NCBI RefSeq assembly: GCF_049562855.1
Contig: NZ_CP186925.1
Location: 1,612,001-1,676,000, forward strand
Direction of reading: 5' to 3'
From: Ruminococcus_C callidus
Lineage (GTDB): Bacteria > Bacillota > Clostridia > Oscillospirales > Ruminococcaceae
Length of the DNA: 64,000 nucleotides
Below the pieces are notes generated by a model. It saw nothing but the letters and a program-made list of their open reading frames with translations, was not told the origin of the DNA and did no database searches. The first letter of the stretch is position 1. Every line of letters starts with the position of its first letter. A program made the translations under genes and the position numbers. Shown piece by piece: positions 8,239 through 17,379 of this stretch.

Positions 8239-9204
8239 TTATGCTTCACACTGTAACAGTGTTTTTGCCTCACTAAGTGCCTCTTCCATTGCCGCTGTAT
8301 CCATGAGCAGTTCTTCGATCTCGTCCGGATTATAGCCGACTTCCAGCAACAATTCTACTTCTTCTTCGGAAACGCCAAACGTGCTGCAGTATTCCAGCAG
8401 CAGTTTTTCCCGCTCGTCTTCCATCCACCATTTTGCATAGTCTAGTTGATTCCAATTGTACGGGTTGAACATAGTGTGGATGTAGTCCTGCATGGTAAAG
8501 GTACTTCTGCTGATCTTTCCGTTCGGAGTGATTTCTAGGATTTCACCCTCAGCTATTTCGACCTCACAAGCTTTTTCTGCTATGTGGACTTTTTGCAGAG
8601 CATTATCCAAAATGCTTTTTGTGCTGGCATAGACGTACAATCCCAGTGCGGGAAAATGGTACAAAGTCAAAGGATTATTGCCTTTCACCAGAAACAGCGT
8701 ATTGTCGTTTCTCAAAATTGTAAAGACAAAGCTGCCCTCCACCAGTTCTGCGGTTCTCCGGACGTTTTCCGTGTCCAGCTGCTGCCCCTGTTCCAGAAGT
8801 TGCACAGCGATGTAGCTATCGGTTTCAACCGGGGTTGGCGGGAGATGCTGTTCCCGGCGAAGCTCTTTGTCGTTGTACAGCACGCCGTTGTGGGCGAGGG
8901 CGAACGCCTCTGTGCCGCAGTGTCCATCGAACGGGTGGTTGTTGCAGTTCCGTTTCTCGCTGCCCTGTGTCGTGAACCGGGTGTGCCCGATGACCGATCG
9001 TGTCCCTCTGGGGAAGAACAGCTTGACCTTGTGTGCCGGCTTCGGCTTTTTGTAGGTGACGATGCTGCTGCCCCGGACGTAGGCGATGCCTGTTGCGTCT
9101 GTGCCACGGACTTCCGCAGCGACAGAGAGGTAGTGTATCAGCTTTTTCAAAACAGCATTGCTCACTTTTTCCTTGTAGTCTAAAAATCCAAACACTGCAC
9201 ACAT
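8239..9204 (-). CDS. Class II glutamine amidotransferase, 321 aa
   Basis: The protein starts MCAVFGFLDYKE: after removal of Met the exposed Cys is the nucleophile of Ntn-type amidotransferases, which release ammonia from glutamine. Supporting motifs are EVRGTDATGIA, VIGHTRFTTQGS, ALAHNGVLYND and TDSYIAVQLL. It lacks the isomerase domains of GlmS; instead the last 90 residues are acidic and helical. It starts 2 bp after the amidoligase stop with AGGAGATG upstream. The pairing with an amidoligase suggests that it supplies ammonia for amide-bond formation or acts on the same substrate, which is inference. Confidence 0.88.
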   Translation of the reverse strand: MCAVFGFLDYKEKVSNAVLKKLIHYLSVAAEVRGTDATGIAYVRGSSIVTYKKPKPAHKVKLFFPRGTRSVIGHTRFTTQGSEKRNCNNHPFDGHCGTEAFALAHNGVLYNDKELRREQHLPPTPVETDSYIAVQLLEQGQQLDTENVRRTAELVEGSFVFTILRNDNTLFLVKGNNPLTLYHFPALGLYVYASTKSILDNALQKVHIAEKACEVEIAEGEILEITPNGKISRSTFTMQDYIHTMFNPYNWNQLDYAKWWMEDEREKLLLEYCSTFGVSEEEVELLLEVGYNPDEIEELLMDTAAMEEALSEAKTLLQCEA

Positions 9205-9205
9205 G

Positions 9206-10297
9206 TTACATCTCCTCGCTTTCTGTTACCATTTCATTGACGTACAGTCTTCTCTCTTTCAGATACTGGATCAGTTCCGGTTCCCGAATGGAGCTTACAA
9301 ATTCCGACCAGCTCATGGCATCGATCCCTTCCTCAGACAAAGAAATCGCCGCATCACAGATGTGGTTGACCATCTGCAATGTGGCGATGAAGGTGCTGTA
9401 TTTGAGTGTGCCCCGGAACAATCGAAACTCAATGGTGTGGTAGTTATTGAGATTGACTGCAACATATCTGCCGTTGCAGCCGCTTTTGGCTTTCTCCAAG
9501 ATTTGCTTGCCGGTCTTTTCAAAGCCGAATCTTGCACTCCAACGGCTCATGTTGTAGCTGCTTCTGCGGCTGAACGTAAAGAGTTCATTCCAATGCTTTT
9601 CTACAAAGAACAGGATCCGGCTGATAACATCTTCCTGTTCTGCCTGATTGTCGCCAAAAGCATTTCGATTGACGTGAACGTGCAGACCGCAAGTCGATGT
9701 CTGATGGGAACGATAGCCCATGGAAACTGCCTCCCGAAGGAGTTCCTTCCAGTTCATTTTCTCTGTGTGGTACTCTAAGGTCATGGGGTGGGAAACGATC
9801 TCAAAACCGTCTTCCAAGCTGCCGTCTGATTTGATGTAGATATTTTCCTCATGCACATTGGCGATGCTTTTGAGAGCTGCGGCGTTGTCGTTGTCCTTGC
9901 CGCCTTCATCCACTTCCAGTTCTACGCCAAAGTATCGCTTTCCGTTTCCGTAGAAAATGGGTGTGGGCTTGTAGCCGTATTCCTCGATTTCGTCCTCAAA
10001 CTCGTCGAAGCATCTTTCGCAGTAGGGCAGGTCGCCGTGCCAGCAGACAATGCTTTCCGGAACGATCTGTCCGCAGGATTCGCAGCGGTAGTAGTGGGCA
10101 TCAAAGCAGTCCTGACAAAGGCAGGTGTCTTCATCGGAGACGCTGTTTTGTTCCCAGATGGTTTCGCCGCAATGGTCACAGGTGACGCAGTGTTCCTCGA
10201 CACAATCGTCGCAGAGCAGTTCATCGTCTACCGGTGTGCCTTCTTCCTCCACAAACACTCTTCCGCAGTAGTCGCAAATTCTTACTTCTTCTTCCAT
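9206..10297 (-). CDS. Amidoligase with N-terminal zinc ribbons, 363 aa
   Basis: Residues 1-105 hold repeated CxxC pairs (CDYCGRVF, CDDCVEEHCVTCDHCGE, CQDCF, CESCGQ, CERCF), a string of LIM/zinc-ribbon-like knuckles. The rest is the putative amidoligase fold (Amidoligase_2, a glutamine-synthetase-like COOH-NH2 ligase family): YFGVELEVDEGG, IKSDGSLEDGFEIVSHPMTL, CGLHVHVNRNAF and HTIEFRLFRGTL. These acidic and histidine residues are the expected ATP/metal site. ATG 10297 is chosen because GGAGG lies 9 nt before it; an in-frame TTG at 10318 is upstream of that site. The zinc module probably docks the substrate protein. Substrate unknown. Confidence 0.88.
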   Translation of the reverse strand: MEEEVRICDYCGRVFVEEEGTPVDDELLCDDCVEEHCVTCDHCGETIWEQNSVSDEDTCLCQDCFDAHYYRCESCGQIVPESIVCWHGDLPYCERCFDEFEDEIEEYGYKPTPIFYGNGKRYFGVELEVDEGGKDNDNAAALKSIANVHEENIYIKSDGSLEDGFEIVSHPMTLEYHTEKMNWKELLREAVSMGYRSHQTSTCGLHVHVNRNAFGDNQAEQEDVISRILFFVEKHWNELFTFSRRSSYNMSRWSARFGFEKTGKQILEKAKSGCNGRYVAVNLNNYHTIEFRLFRGTLKYSTFIATLQMVNHICDAAISLSEEGIDAMSWSEFVSSIREPELIQYLKERRLYVNEMVTESEEM

Positions 10298-10313
10298 TTC
10301 AAGTTCCTCCAAA

Positions 10314-10357
10314 AACAAAAATTCCGGTAAGGCTGAAAGATTTACCTTACCGGAATT
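10314..10357 (-). terminator. Hairpin with T tract just before the amidoligase start
   Basis: A perfect 13-bp stem, AATTCCGGTAAGG and its complement around a 12-nt loop, is followed on the minus strand by TTTTTGTTTTT and then at once by the amidoligase ribosome site. There is no room for a promoter between hairpin and gene, so it either ends transcription from upstream or acts as an attenuator in the leader. A TATAAT overlaps its outer edge (10355-10360). Confidence 0.65.
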
Positions 10358-10622
10358 ATAATATATATTTGAGGTTGGGGGTTGATACGGAGGAAGACTT
10401 CTTTGCTTTCTCCGGAGAAATTGGAGTTGATTTTTGATAATCTCATGACTATATATATTATATTATATATATTAGATAATATTTATATAAATTTAAATAT
10501 ATATGGATGAGATCTTAGTTTTGATTTCTCTCGTTAGAGAGTGGCACTGTGACGAATCTTGGATGAGGAACAGGGACATTGCTCGATGCAATCGGACTGC
10601 ACGTCAGTGCTGATGAGTGTCA
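10358..10622. other. AT-rich intergenic region
   Basis: About 265 bp between the SIR2 gene end and the amidoligase leader. It contains a run of almost pure A/T (10446-10502) and no supported gene. A minus-strand promoter for the amidoligase may lie in it, but I cannot place a good -35 box. Confidence 0.5.
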
Positions 10623-12143
10623 TTATGACTGAATCATTTCATCTGTTTCATCTTTGTATTTCATATAGTCAAAAGCACATAATACCTTTCTATAATCTGT
10701 GGTCTTCTTATCTGTTCTTTGCTTTAAATAGTTTTCTGCTTCATCCAAACTGATCGCACCAGTAAGAATGGAATAAACAAGGCAATTTATTTGATTACTT
10801 TTAACTACGTTTTCTGTTGAAAATATTTCTTCTATGGCATTAAACTTGGTTTTACAAGCATTATTCATGCCTTGAACAAGTCTTTTCAGCTTGTTTTTTT
10901 GATTCTGCTTCAAAATTTTTTCATTTTGAATTGAGCTGTTAATTTTGCTAAACCCAAATATAGGAAAATATTGGTTTTCTTGAATTTTTTGTTTGTCTAC
11001 CAAATTTAATACTTGAACGTTTTCTTCTTCAATGATATTAAAATAATTAGAAATCATATCATTTACATTCTGATAAACATAATTTATTGTATGTATATTA
11101 CCAATTGCAAGAACTTTAGAAGAATTATCTAAATCATCAATATCATTTGTTATTCGTACCTTTATTTCTCCACCCTCATATATCTGTTTCACTATCGACT
11201 GTACTTTTCTAACATCCATAGCCGAAATAGGCAATTGCAATTCTGACAAAGCATGATATATTGCAATAAAATTATCTGTTTTTATTTTGTTTACTCTAAT
11301 AGTAGTATGAGAATTGATAGTTATATCATGCTCAAACACTTCTGTACTGTCTGAATCTGCTTCATATTCAATCAGCAAAAAGTTAGCTTGTATTTTCTTT
11401 GCTAGTTCCGAATCACTTGAAACATAATCAAAGATAGTTTTTAAAATATTTCTTATATTTTCATCACCTATGCTATATCCAATAAATATAATTGGATTAT
11501 GAATGAACAGAGAAAGCAACTGTGCTCTTATGAGTTCATATCGTCTGTTAAAAAGGTTATAGTCATTTTGAGTAATTATAATTTTATCTGGTGCATCAAC
11601 ACATCCATGAATTTTATAGACGGATCCATATGGATTGCTTAATAAAATATCATTTCCTATAAGTGGATTAAATTCAAATAATGTTTCAATCAACTTATCA
11701 TAGTTAGTTGTAATGACAGAGCCTATATTTTTTCTAATTTTCTTTAGTTCAGCAATTTCATCATTTTTTTCCGGATTGATTTTTATCTCGCTGAATATTT
11801 CAGAAATGTATATTTTAAATCTGCTCAATTGTATGCCGTTTTTCATTTGGTCATAAAACATATCGTTGATATGTTTGAATTTTCCATTCCGGTCTTTTCC
11901 TAATTCCTCATTAAATATTCTTTCAATATCTGTGGCAATCTCATCGTAACGATATTCTCCGTTGCAAAGATGATTTGCCTTTATATCTAAATATCTTTCA
12001 TCATTTTCAAACAATTCATGTGAAATGTGCTCTAAAAGTCCATCCCATGTGTATGAGTTTTCTAAGTATCTGAGACTCATGCCAGTACCTACAAACAAAA
12101 CAGGGTGATTCTTAAAGTTAGAAATAAAAGTCGATATATCCAA
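10623..12143 (-). CDS. SIR2-domain protein, putative defence NADase, 506 aa
   Basis: The N-terminal 230 residues are a SIR2-like fold: LFVGTGMSLRYLE (nucleotide loop), VITTNYDKLIE (catalytic Asn/Asp), VYKIHGCVD (catalytic His) and IIFIGYSIGDENI. Such proteins in defence islands commonly deplete NAD when a phage is sensed. The C-terminal 270 residues are unassigned and may be the sensor. The start is a TTG at 12143 with AAGGAG 7 nt upstream. The gene is much more AT-rich than its neighbours, a sign of separate origin. It follows the truncated methyltransferase gene. Confidence 0.8.
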   Translation of the reverse strand: MDISTFISNFKNHPVLFVGTGMSLRYLENSYTWDGLLEHISHELFENDERYLDIKANHLCNGEYRYDEIATDIERIFNEELGKDRNGKFKHINDMFYDQMKNGIQLSRFKIYISEIFSEIKINPEKNDEIAELKKIRKNIGSVITTNYDKLIETLFEFNPLIGNDILLSNPYGSVYKIHGCVDAPDKIIITQNDYNLFNRRYELIRAQLLSLFIHNPIIFIGYSIGDENIRNILKTIFDYVSSDSELAKKIQANFLLIEYEADSDSTEVFEHDITINSHTTIRVNKIKTDNFIAIYHALSELQLPISAMDVRKVQSIVKQIYEGGEIKVRITNDIDDLDNSSKVLAIGNIHTINYVYQNVNDMISNYFNIIEEENVQVLNLVDKQKIQENQYFPIFGFSKINSSIQNEKILKQNQKNKLKRLVQGMNNACKTKFNAIEEIFSTENVVKSNQINCLVYSILTGAISLDEAENYLKQRTDKKTTDYRKVLCAFDYMKYKDETDEMIQS

Positions 12144-12196
12144 AATTGACTCCTTTTATTGATTGTATCATTTTCCTTTTAAATTAGATAAATATT

Positions 12197-13978
12197 CTAC
12201 TTTTTTACCTTCACCAACTCCTGATACCGTTTCATCAACTCCGCCACGCACTCGCTCTCTGTGATTTTCCGGTCAAAGCCGTAGGCAGCCATCACGGCGA
12301 AATCGTTTGCCTGATGTGCCTTGCGGAGTTCCGGCGGCATGGTGGTTTCATCGTAGAGATCGGCAAGGGAGCAGTCGGGGTAAAGTGCTCTTGCGTCCAG
12401 GATTGCCTGAGCGGTTTTCTCGATTTTTGCTTTTTGTTCAGGTGTTGGATTGCACCAAGGGAAGTTGTTGTAGACAATTTTGATAGAATAATCATAGTCG
12501 CTTTTCAATCTTCCACACACTGTTCTCATCCACGCCATATGAACATTAGATGTCAGGACACCGAAATGATATAAAGTCGCATTAGGTATAAGTCTCACTT
12601 TATTGCTGCACATAATATCCGGTGTCATAAAGCCCATTGGCACATATCGACGATTCTGTGAGGATACTTCTGGAATTACAATGTAATTTGTGGTGGGCAT
12701 ATTTTCAGTTTGAAATCTTGTTGGTGTATCAGCGAGTCTAAGCGTGCTTGCTCTTTTACTTGATAAGCGAAATTGACGGACATTTTCAATTCTTTTCATA
12801 CATTCTGGCATAGAATGCAGTTCTTTTGGCGAACAATCTCCAAGCCATAAGCAGTATCGAGGAATACGGTTAATAAATTCTCTCGACCCATAGAAAAGAT
12901 GAAAATACGGTTTTGATTTAGGCTCTATTCTAATGAATTCTGCCATTTCTTCTTCTGTGAAGATATAATTTCCATCGTCAATAGGCTGATTGCCCATTCT
13001 AATTGTATTTACTTTACATATAGGATTAGTTCTACTTTCAATAACAATATTATCTGCTTCAATAAGATAACCATTTATATTTTTCGCAATCTTTACAGAG
13101 CCACCATCAAAAATCCGCTTTGGTTTTTGATTTGATGCTTTGCTAAATCCAACAATAACACAATGCACATGAGCTTTCAAACTTGCTTCACTATCCCAAC
13201 GGAAAGTACGATATGCAAAATCAATATGAACCCCATGCTCAAACAGGTTTTTCCAAAGGATTGCAACTTGTTCTCCCTGAGTAATGGAATTCGTAGAAAC
13301 AAGAGCCGTTCTAATTTCTGTTCCTGTCATCATATCCGCCGCTTTTTTATACCAACAGGAAACATAATCAAGATTTCCGTTGTTTTTAACACCATCAAAT
13401 ATCGATAAAACATCATCCTTTTGTATGGTGTTCATCAATCTTGCACCCACAAACGGCGGATTTCCCATGATATAATTCAGCTTTTCTTTCGGCACAACGC
13501 TTTCCCAGTCAATCCGCAGAGCATTGCCTTCTACGATATTTGCATAGGATTTCAGCGGCAGGAAATTCAGATTGATCTGCATCAGCTTTTCTGTTTCCTG
13601 CATCATCTGGCTTTCTGCGATCCACAGGGCTGTTTTTGCAACCGTCACCGCAAAATCGTTGATCTCGATGCCGTAAAACTGTCCAATGGAAACCTGAATC
13701 GGGTTATATTCGCCCTCGCCGCCCAGCATCATTTGACCACGGTGCTCCTCGTATAGTGCATCATTTTCCAAACGACGGAGAGAAATGTAGGTTTCTGTCA
13801 GGAAGTTTCCGCTACCTGCCGCAGGATCTATTGCCGTACCGAAAGTGATACAATTTAACGCATACACGAAAATGCACCCAAGCGGTTGCATTTGTAGATT
13901 ACTGGGTGCATTTGAGCGAATGATGCACCGATGAACTGTGAAATTTGTTATAAGTATATTATAAACAATTTCGCACAT
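12197..13978 (-). pseudogene. MmeI-like restriction-methylation gene, 5' truncated
   Basis: The methyltransferase domain begins abruptly at residue 50 or so with AIDPAAGSGNFLTETY (AdoMet motif I), then NYIMGNPPFVGARL (motif IV NPPF), a target-recognition region, and the MmeI-type C-terminus YDETTMPPELRKAHQ. Family members have around 300 more N-terminal residues with the nuclease and helical spacer. Here these are replaced by about 45 residues of unrelated sequence with inverted repeats. The enzyme therefore could not cut DNA, and probably is not made at all. The remaining 540 residues have no stop, so the loss may be recent. Confidence 0.8.
13870..13913. repeat. Inverted repeat at the methyltransferase break point
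   Basis: AAATGCACCCA and TGGGTGCATTT flank a 22-nt centre that itself carries GTTGCATTT. It lies just outside the point where the methyltransferase homology ends, so it may be the scar of an element or recombination end, or a terminator-like hairpin. Confidence 0.5.
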
Positions 13979-14141
13979 TTTTTCAAGATGTTTTTCTTAA
14001 AAAATACGGCAGCACCGTTGTTCAGGTGCCAAGCAAAGAATCAACCCAGTCAAAGCATATTCCTCTTTTCATCACATCGCACGAAAGATTCCTCTCCAAA
14101 GAGAAAAAATTATTTAATCTTCAGAAATATATCTCAAAAGC

Positions 14142-14170
14142 TTGACAAATTTATCTGATAGGTGTATACT
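14142..14170 (+). promoter_or_regulatory. Sigma-A promoter of the MarR-FUSC operon
   Basis: TTGACA, 17 nt, TATACT, with the MarR-like operator starting 6 bp after the -10 box. Confidence 0.85.
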
Positions 14171-14175
14171 GCTGG

Positions 14176-14196
14176 ATAGTTTACATTGTGAACTAT
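14176..14196 (+). promoter_or_regulatory. Palindromic operator, probably for the MarR protein
   Basis: ATAGTT, nine bases, AACTAT: an interrupted palindrome of 21 bp at the expected transcription start, with inner half sites ACA/TGT. Size and position fit MarR-family autorepression. The binding protein is inferred from the adjacent gene. Confidence 0.7.
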
Positions 14197-14224
14197 ATTT
14201 TCTGGTAAAAAGGAGGCATGAGGT

Positions 14225-14665
14225 ATGAAAGACATGAGCTGGATAGAAATGATGAAAAAAGCACAGGAAATTCGGCTTTTTACGAGTCTTCAAATAAAGC
14301 GTGCCCAAAAAGGCGGCATTACATCTGCGCAGGAACTGGATTTTCTCTCCCGTATTGTATTATCGGACGCAGAACTGACACCCCTTGAATTAACGGTACT
14401 GACAGACTTAAGCAAATCTGCAGTGAGCCGGTTAATCGAACATCTTGAACGAAAAGAACTTTTACAAAAGAAATATAATTCAAATGATAAACGAAGTTAT
14501 ACGCTCCTTTGTACTGCCAAAGGAACAATGGAGCTGGAAAAGACATACCAGTATTATCTGGAGCCTATTTATCGGCTTCGAAAAATTCTCGGAGATGAAA
14601 AATTCGAGGCCTTAATAAAATACATTAAAGAAGCTAATGATCTAATGATGAAAAATGGGAGGTAA
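14225..14665 (+). CDS. MarR-family transcriptional regulator, 146 aa
   Basis: A winged-helix core is visible: ELTPLELTVLTDLSKSAVSR (helix-turn-helix), LIEHLERKELLQKKYN (recognition to wing) and NDKRSYTLLCTAKG (the D-x-R wing tip typical of MarR). Terminal helices would form the dimer. GGAGG lies 8 nt before the ATG. It is the first gene of a two-gene operon with the membrane protein and very likely represses it from the operator at 14176-14196, with relief by a small aromatic or toxic compound. Confidence 0.88.
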   Translation: MKDMSWIEMMKKAQEIRLFTSLQIKRAQKGGITSAQELDFLSRIVLSDAELTPLELTVLTDLSKSAVSRLIEHLERKELLQKKYNSNDKRSYTLLCTAKGTMELEKTYQYYLEPIYRLRKILGDEKFEALIKYIKEANDLMMKNGR

Positions 14666-14668
14666 CTT

Positions 14669-15745
14669 ATGAATTTTTATCAGGAACTTCAACTCAACCA
14701 GGCAGGTTCAAAATCGTATATTGCAAGCTTTAAGAATCCAAAAGATAAATGTAAGCATATTGCTGTTTATCTATTCAAAATTGCACTGGTTGTTGCTTTT
14801 TGTGTTTCCTTTGTCACATTATTTTCTGTACTTTTTGGCAATGAAAACAGCATTGCCGGTGTGGTTGTACTGCTTTGCGTGTTAGCATTTCGATATTCCG
14901 ACCTTGGAATCCAGAATTCTCAGGGCACACTTGGAATTCTTTTCATCTATGGTATTCTTGCATTTGGTCCGAAGCTGTCTAATCTCGCTCCCACCGGATT
15001 GTCATTCTGCATCAATCTCATCTGCATTTTCGCTCTGGCACTGATAGGATGTCATAACATTACGATGTTCAACCATTCCACTTTTGTGCTTTCCTATCTT
15101 CTCCTGTTTGGTTATGATGTAAGCGGAAAAGCATACCAGATGCGTTTGATCAGTCTTTTGATCGGAGCTGTTTTGACCGCCTCTATTCTATATTTTAAGC
15201 ATCGCAAGGTGGAATATAAACGCAGCTTCATGGACTTATTTAAAGAGATTCATCTTTCTTCTTCCCGTACCAGATGGCAAATCTGTCTTTCTGTGGGCAT
15301 TTCCAGCGCAATGTTAATCGCTGCACTTCTCAATGTTCCGAGAGTATACTGGATTGGTATTGCCGCAATGTCCGTTCTGATACCATTTCGTAAAGATGTT
15401 GAATATCGCACAAAGCACCGTGTTTTAGGCAATATATTAGGCAGTGCAATCTTTTTCATTGCATATTTGATTTTGCCGGAAGAAATTCGTCCTTGCCTTG
15501 GAATTATTGGAGGAATCGGAACTGGATTCTCTGCCAGCTATGTATGGCAATCTGCATTTAATGCATTCAGCGCAATTACAGTGGCTGTACCAACTTTTGG
15601 TCTTGCCTATGCAGTTTTACTTCGTATTTTTACAAATGTATTTGGCTCAATTTATATGTGGCTGTTTAATCGGGTATTTGATCCATTTCTTCTTTTTATC
15701 AATCAGATATTTGAAAGACCAAAACGCATATCCACTACCTCTTAA
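14669..15745 (+). CDS. FUSC-family membrane protein, putative exporter, 358 aa
   Basis: The sequence has two blocks of hydrophobic helices (about 35-175 and 205-345) separated by a cytoplasmic stretch KHRKVEYKRSFMDLF, the layout of FUSC / aromatic-acid-exporter proteins. Marks include VPRVYWIGIAAMSVLIP and the end FNRVFDPFLLFINQIFE. Such proteins export aromatic acids or toxic compounds. It starts 4 nt after the MarR stop with GGGAGG. The operon is on the opposite strand to the flanking mobile DNA and probably belongs to the host chromosome. Confidence 0.8.
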   Translation: MNFYQELQLNQAGSKSYIASFKNPKDKCKHIAVYLFKIALVVAFCVSFVTLFSVLFGNENSIAGVVVLLCVLAFRYSDLGIQNSQGTLGILFIYGILAFGPKLSNLAPTGLSFCINLICIFALALIGCHNITMFNHSTFVLSYLLLFGYDVSGKAYQMRLISLLIGAVLTASILYFKHRKVEYKRSFMDLFKEIHLSSSRTRWQICLSVGISSAMLIAALLNVPRVYWIGIAAMSVLIPFRKDVEYRTKHRVLGNILGSAIFFIAYLILPEEIRPCLGIIGGIGTGFSASYVWQSAFNAFSAITVAVPTFGLAYAVLLRIFTNVFGSIYMWLFNRVFDPFLLFINQIFERPKRISTTS

Positions 15746-15754
15746 GGAGTCAAA

Positions 15755-15805
15755 CAAAAAGGGTCTGTTGCAGTACGCAGATACTGCAGCAGACCCTTTA
15801 TTTTA
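15755..15805. terminator. Strong bidirectional terminator, probable prophage edge
   Basis: AAAGGGTCTGTTGCAGTA pairs almost completely with TACTGCAGCAGACCCTTT, with A and T runs outside. It ends the FUSC operon and lies 10 bp from the stop of the recombinase gene on the other strand. The left attachment site of the prophage is likely in or next to it. Confidence 0.85.
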
Positions 15806-15813
15806 TCATTCCT

Positions 15814-17379
15814 CTATATCACACTTCCATCTCTGAAAGTAACTGTTTTTTCTCCGTTCTCATAAACCGTGATGTAATCAACCAATGAACCCCAGAGAGT
15901 GCTGTCAAATTCAGTCACCTGTCCGTTTAAGGATTCCAGCGTTTCCTGAAAGTGACGGAGATTCTGTCCTCGTGTTTCTATTTCTTCAATCTGCATGGCC
16001 AATTCGTCATGCTTTTTCTTTGCTGCCTCAAATCGTGCGGAAAGGACATCATTTTTCTGCCGGTATTCCTCCTGATCAAGTGCGATACGAGCATTCTCCA
16101 GCATTGCCGCCTGAACCATATCCGCAACAAGGGACATTTCCTCGGCATATTTTTCTTTTTCGGCTTCCAGTTCTGATGTATCAGTCAGCTTATCACAAAT
16201 CAGCTTTACGTTTTCTATCAGTTCATCCCGATTGGCAAGCAGCTTATTCAGGCTTTTCAGGAACACAGTCTTTACTTCCTCTTCCATGATGTGCGGTGTA
16301 GTACAGCGCTCATCGTTATATTTGTTGTTGCAGCGGTAGATAACTTTACGGTACTGGTCGGTGGAGTGCCAGACCTTTGCACCATACCATCCCCCGCATT
16401 CACCGCACTTAATTTTACTTGAAAAGATACTGACACCGCTATAGCGTGATGCTCCTGTCTTTCTGCGCTCCATTTCCTGCTGAACCATATCAAATACTGC
16501 AGGATCGATAATGGCTTCATGGTCATCTTCGATATAATACATCGGTATTTCACCACAGTTTTTCTTTGTCTTTTTAGTCAGAAAGTCCACAGTAAATTCT
16601 TTCTGAAGGAGTGCGTCACCTTTGTACTTTTCATTTGTCAGAATACGGCGGATTGTAGTTGCATTCCACTTATCTTTTCCGCCGGGCGTTTTAATGCCTT
16701 TCTCTGTTAAATGAATAGCAATCGTATGCGGTGTCATGCCTTCAAGAAACAGACGGTATATCAGCTTTACAATTTCAGCCTGTTCCGGGTTCACAACCAT
16801 TTTTCCATCGGAGCCTTTGTCATATCCGAGGAACCGGCTGTAGGCAACACTAACCTTACCATCGGCAAAACGCTTTCTGTGTCCCCAGGTTACATTCTCT
16901 GAAATAGAACGTGCTTCTTCCTGGCTTATACTCGACATAATGGTAAGGAGCAGTTCTCCTTTGCCGTCAAACGTCCAGATATTCTCCTTTTCAAAATAAC
17001 ACTCTACGTTATTTTCTTTCAGAAGCCGGATAGTTGTCAGGCTGTCAACGGTATTTCTTGCAAAACGGCTCACACTTTTTGTTATGATAAGGTCAATTTT
17101 TCCTGCCATTGCGTCCGATATCATTCTCTGAAAGCCCTCTCTGCGTTTGGTGGAACAACCGCTGATACCCTCATCAGTGTACACCCCAACAAACTCCCAG
17201 TCCTCACGTCCTTTTATGTATTCAGTGTAATAGCTTATCTGAGCAGCGTATGAAGTTAACTGTTCTTCGCTGTCAGTTGACACACGAGCATAGGCAGCAA
17301 CCTTACGCTTGACAGGTGCATCAATCGGTGCTGATGTGTATCGGCTGATTGATGCAGGTATTTTCGTTATTTTTGGCAT
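15814..17379 (-). CDS. Large serine recombinase 1, 521 aa
   Basis: The resolvase domain shows VAAYARVSTDSEEQ (nucleophile Ser) and TKSVSRFARNTVDSL. The recombinase domain follows (FLGYDKG, ILTNEKYKGDALLQKE), then a zinc ribbon (CGECGGWY...YRCNNKYNDERC), a coiled coil (about 375-470) and a beta tail ending VTFRDGSVI. ATG 17379 has AGGAGG upstream and lies 13 bp inside the end of recombinase 2, so the two are co-translated. Together they are the integration/excision enzymes of the prophage. Confidence 0.93.
   Translation of the reverse strand: MPKITKIPASISRYTSAPIDAPVKRKVAAYARVSTDSEEQLTSYAAQISYYTEYIKGREDWEFVGVYTDEGISGCSTKRREGFQRMISDAMAGKIDLIITKSVSRFARNTVDSLTTIRLLKENNVECYFEKENIWTFDGKGELLLTIMSSISQEEARSISENVTWGHRKRFADGKVSVAYSRFLGYDKGSDGKMVVNPEQAEIVKLIYRLFLEGMTPHTIAIHLTEKGIKTPGGKDKWNATTIRRILTNEKYKGDALLQKEFTVDFLTKKTKKNCGEIPMYYIEDDHEAIIDPAVFDMVQQEMERRKTGASRYSGVSIFSSKIKCGECGGWYGAKVWHSTDQYRKVIYRCNNKYNDERCTTPHIMEEEVKTVFLKSLNKLLANRDELIENVKLICDKLTDTSELEAEKEKYAEEMSLVADMVQAAMLENARIALDQEEYRQKNDVLSARFEAAKKKHDELAMQIEEIETRGQNLRHFQETLESLNGQVTEFDSTLWGSLVDYITVYENGEKTVTFRDGSVI

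Noticed and set aside
10446..10502. AT-rich stretch as a replication origin
   Set aside because: No iterons or DnaA-box cluster and no replication initiator next to it; it is only very AT-rich.
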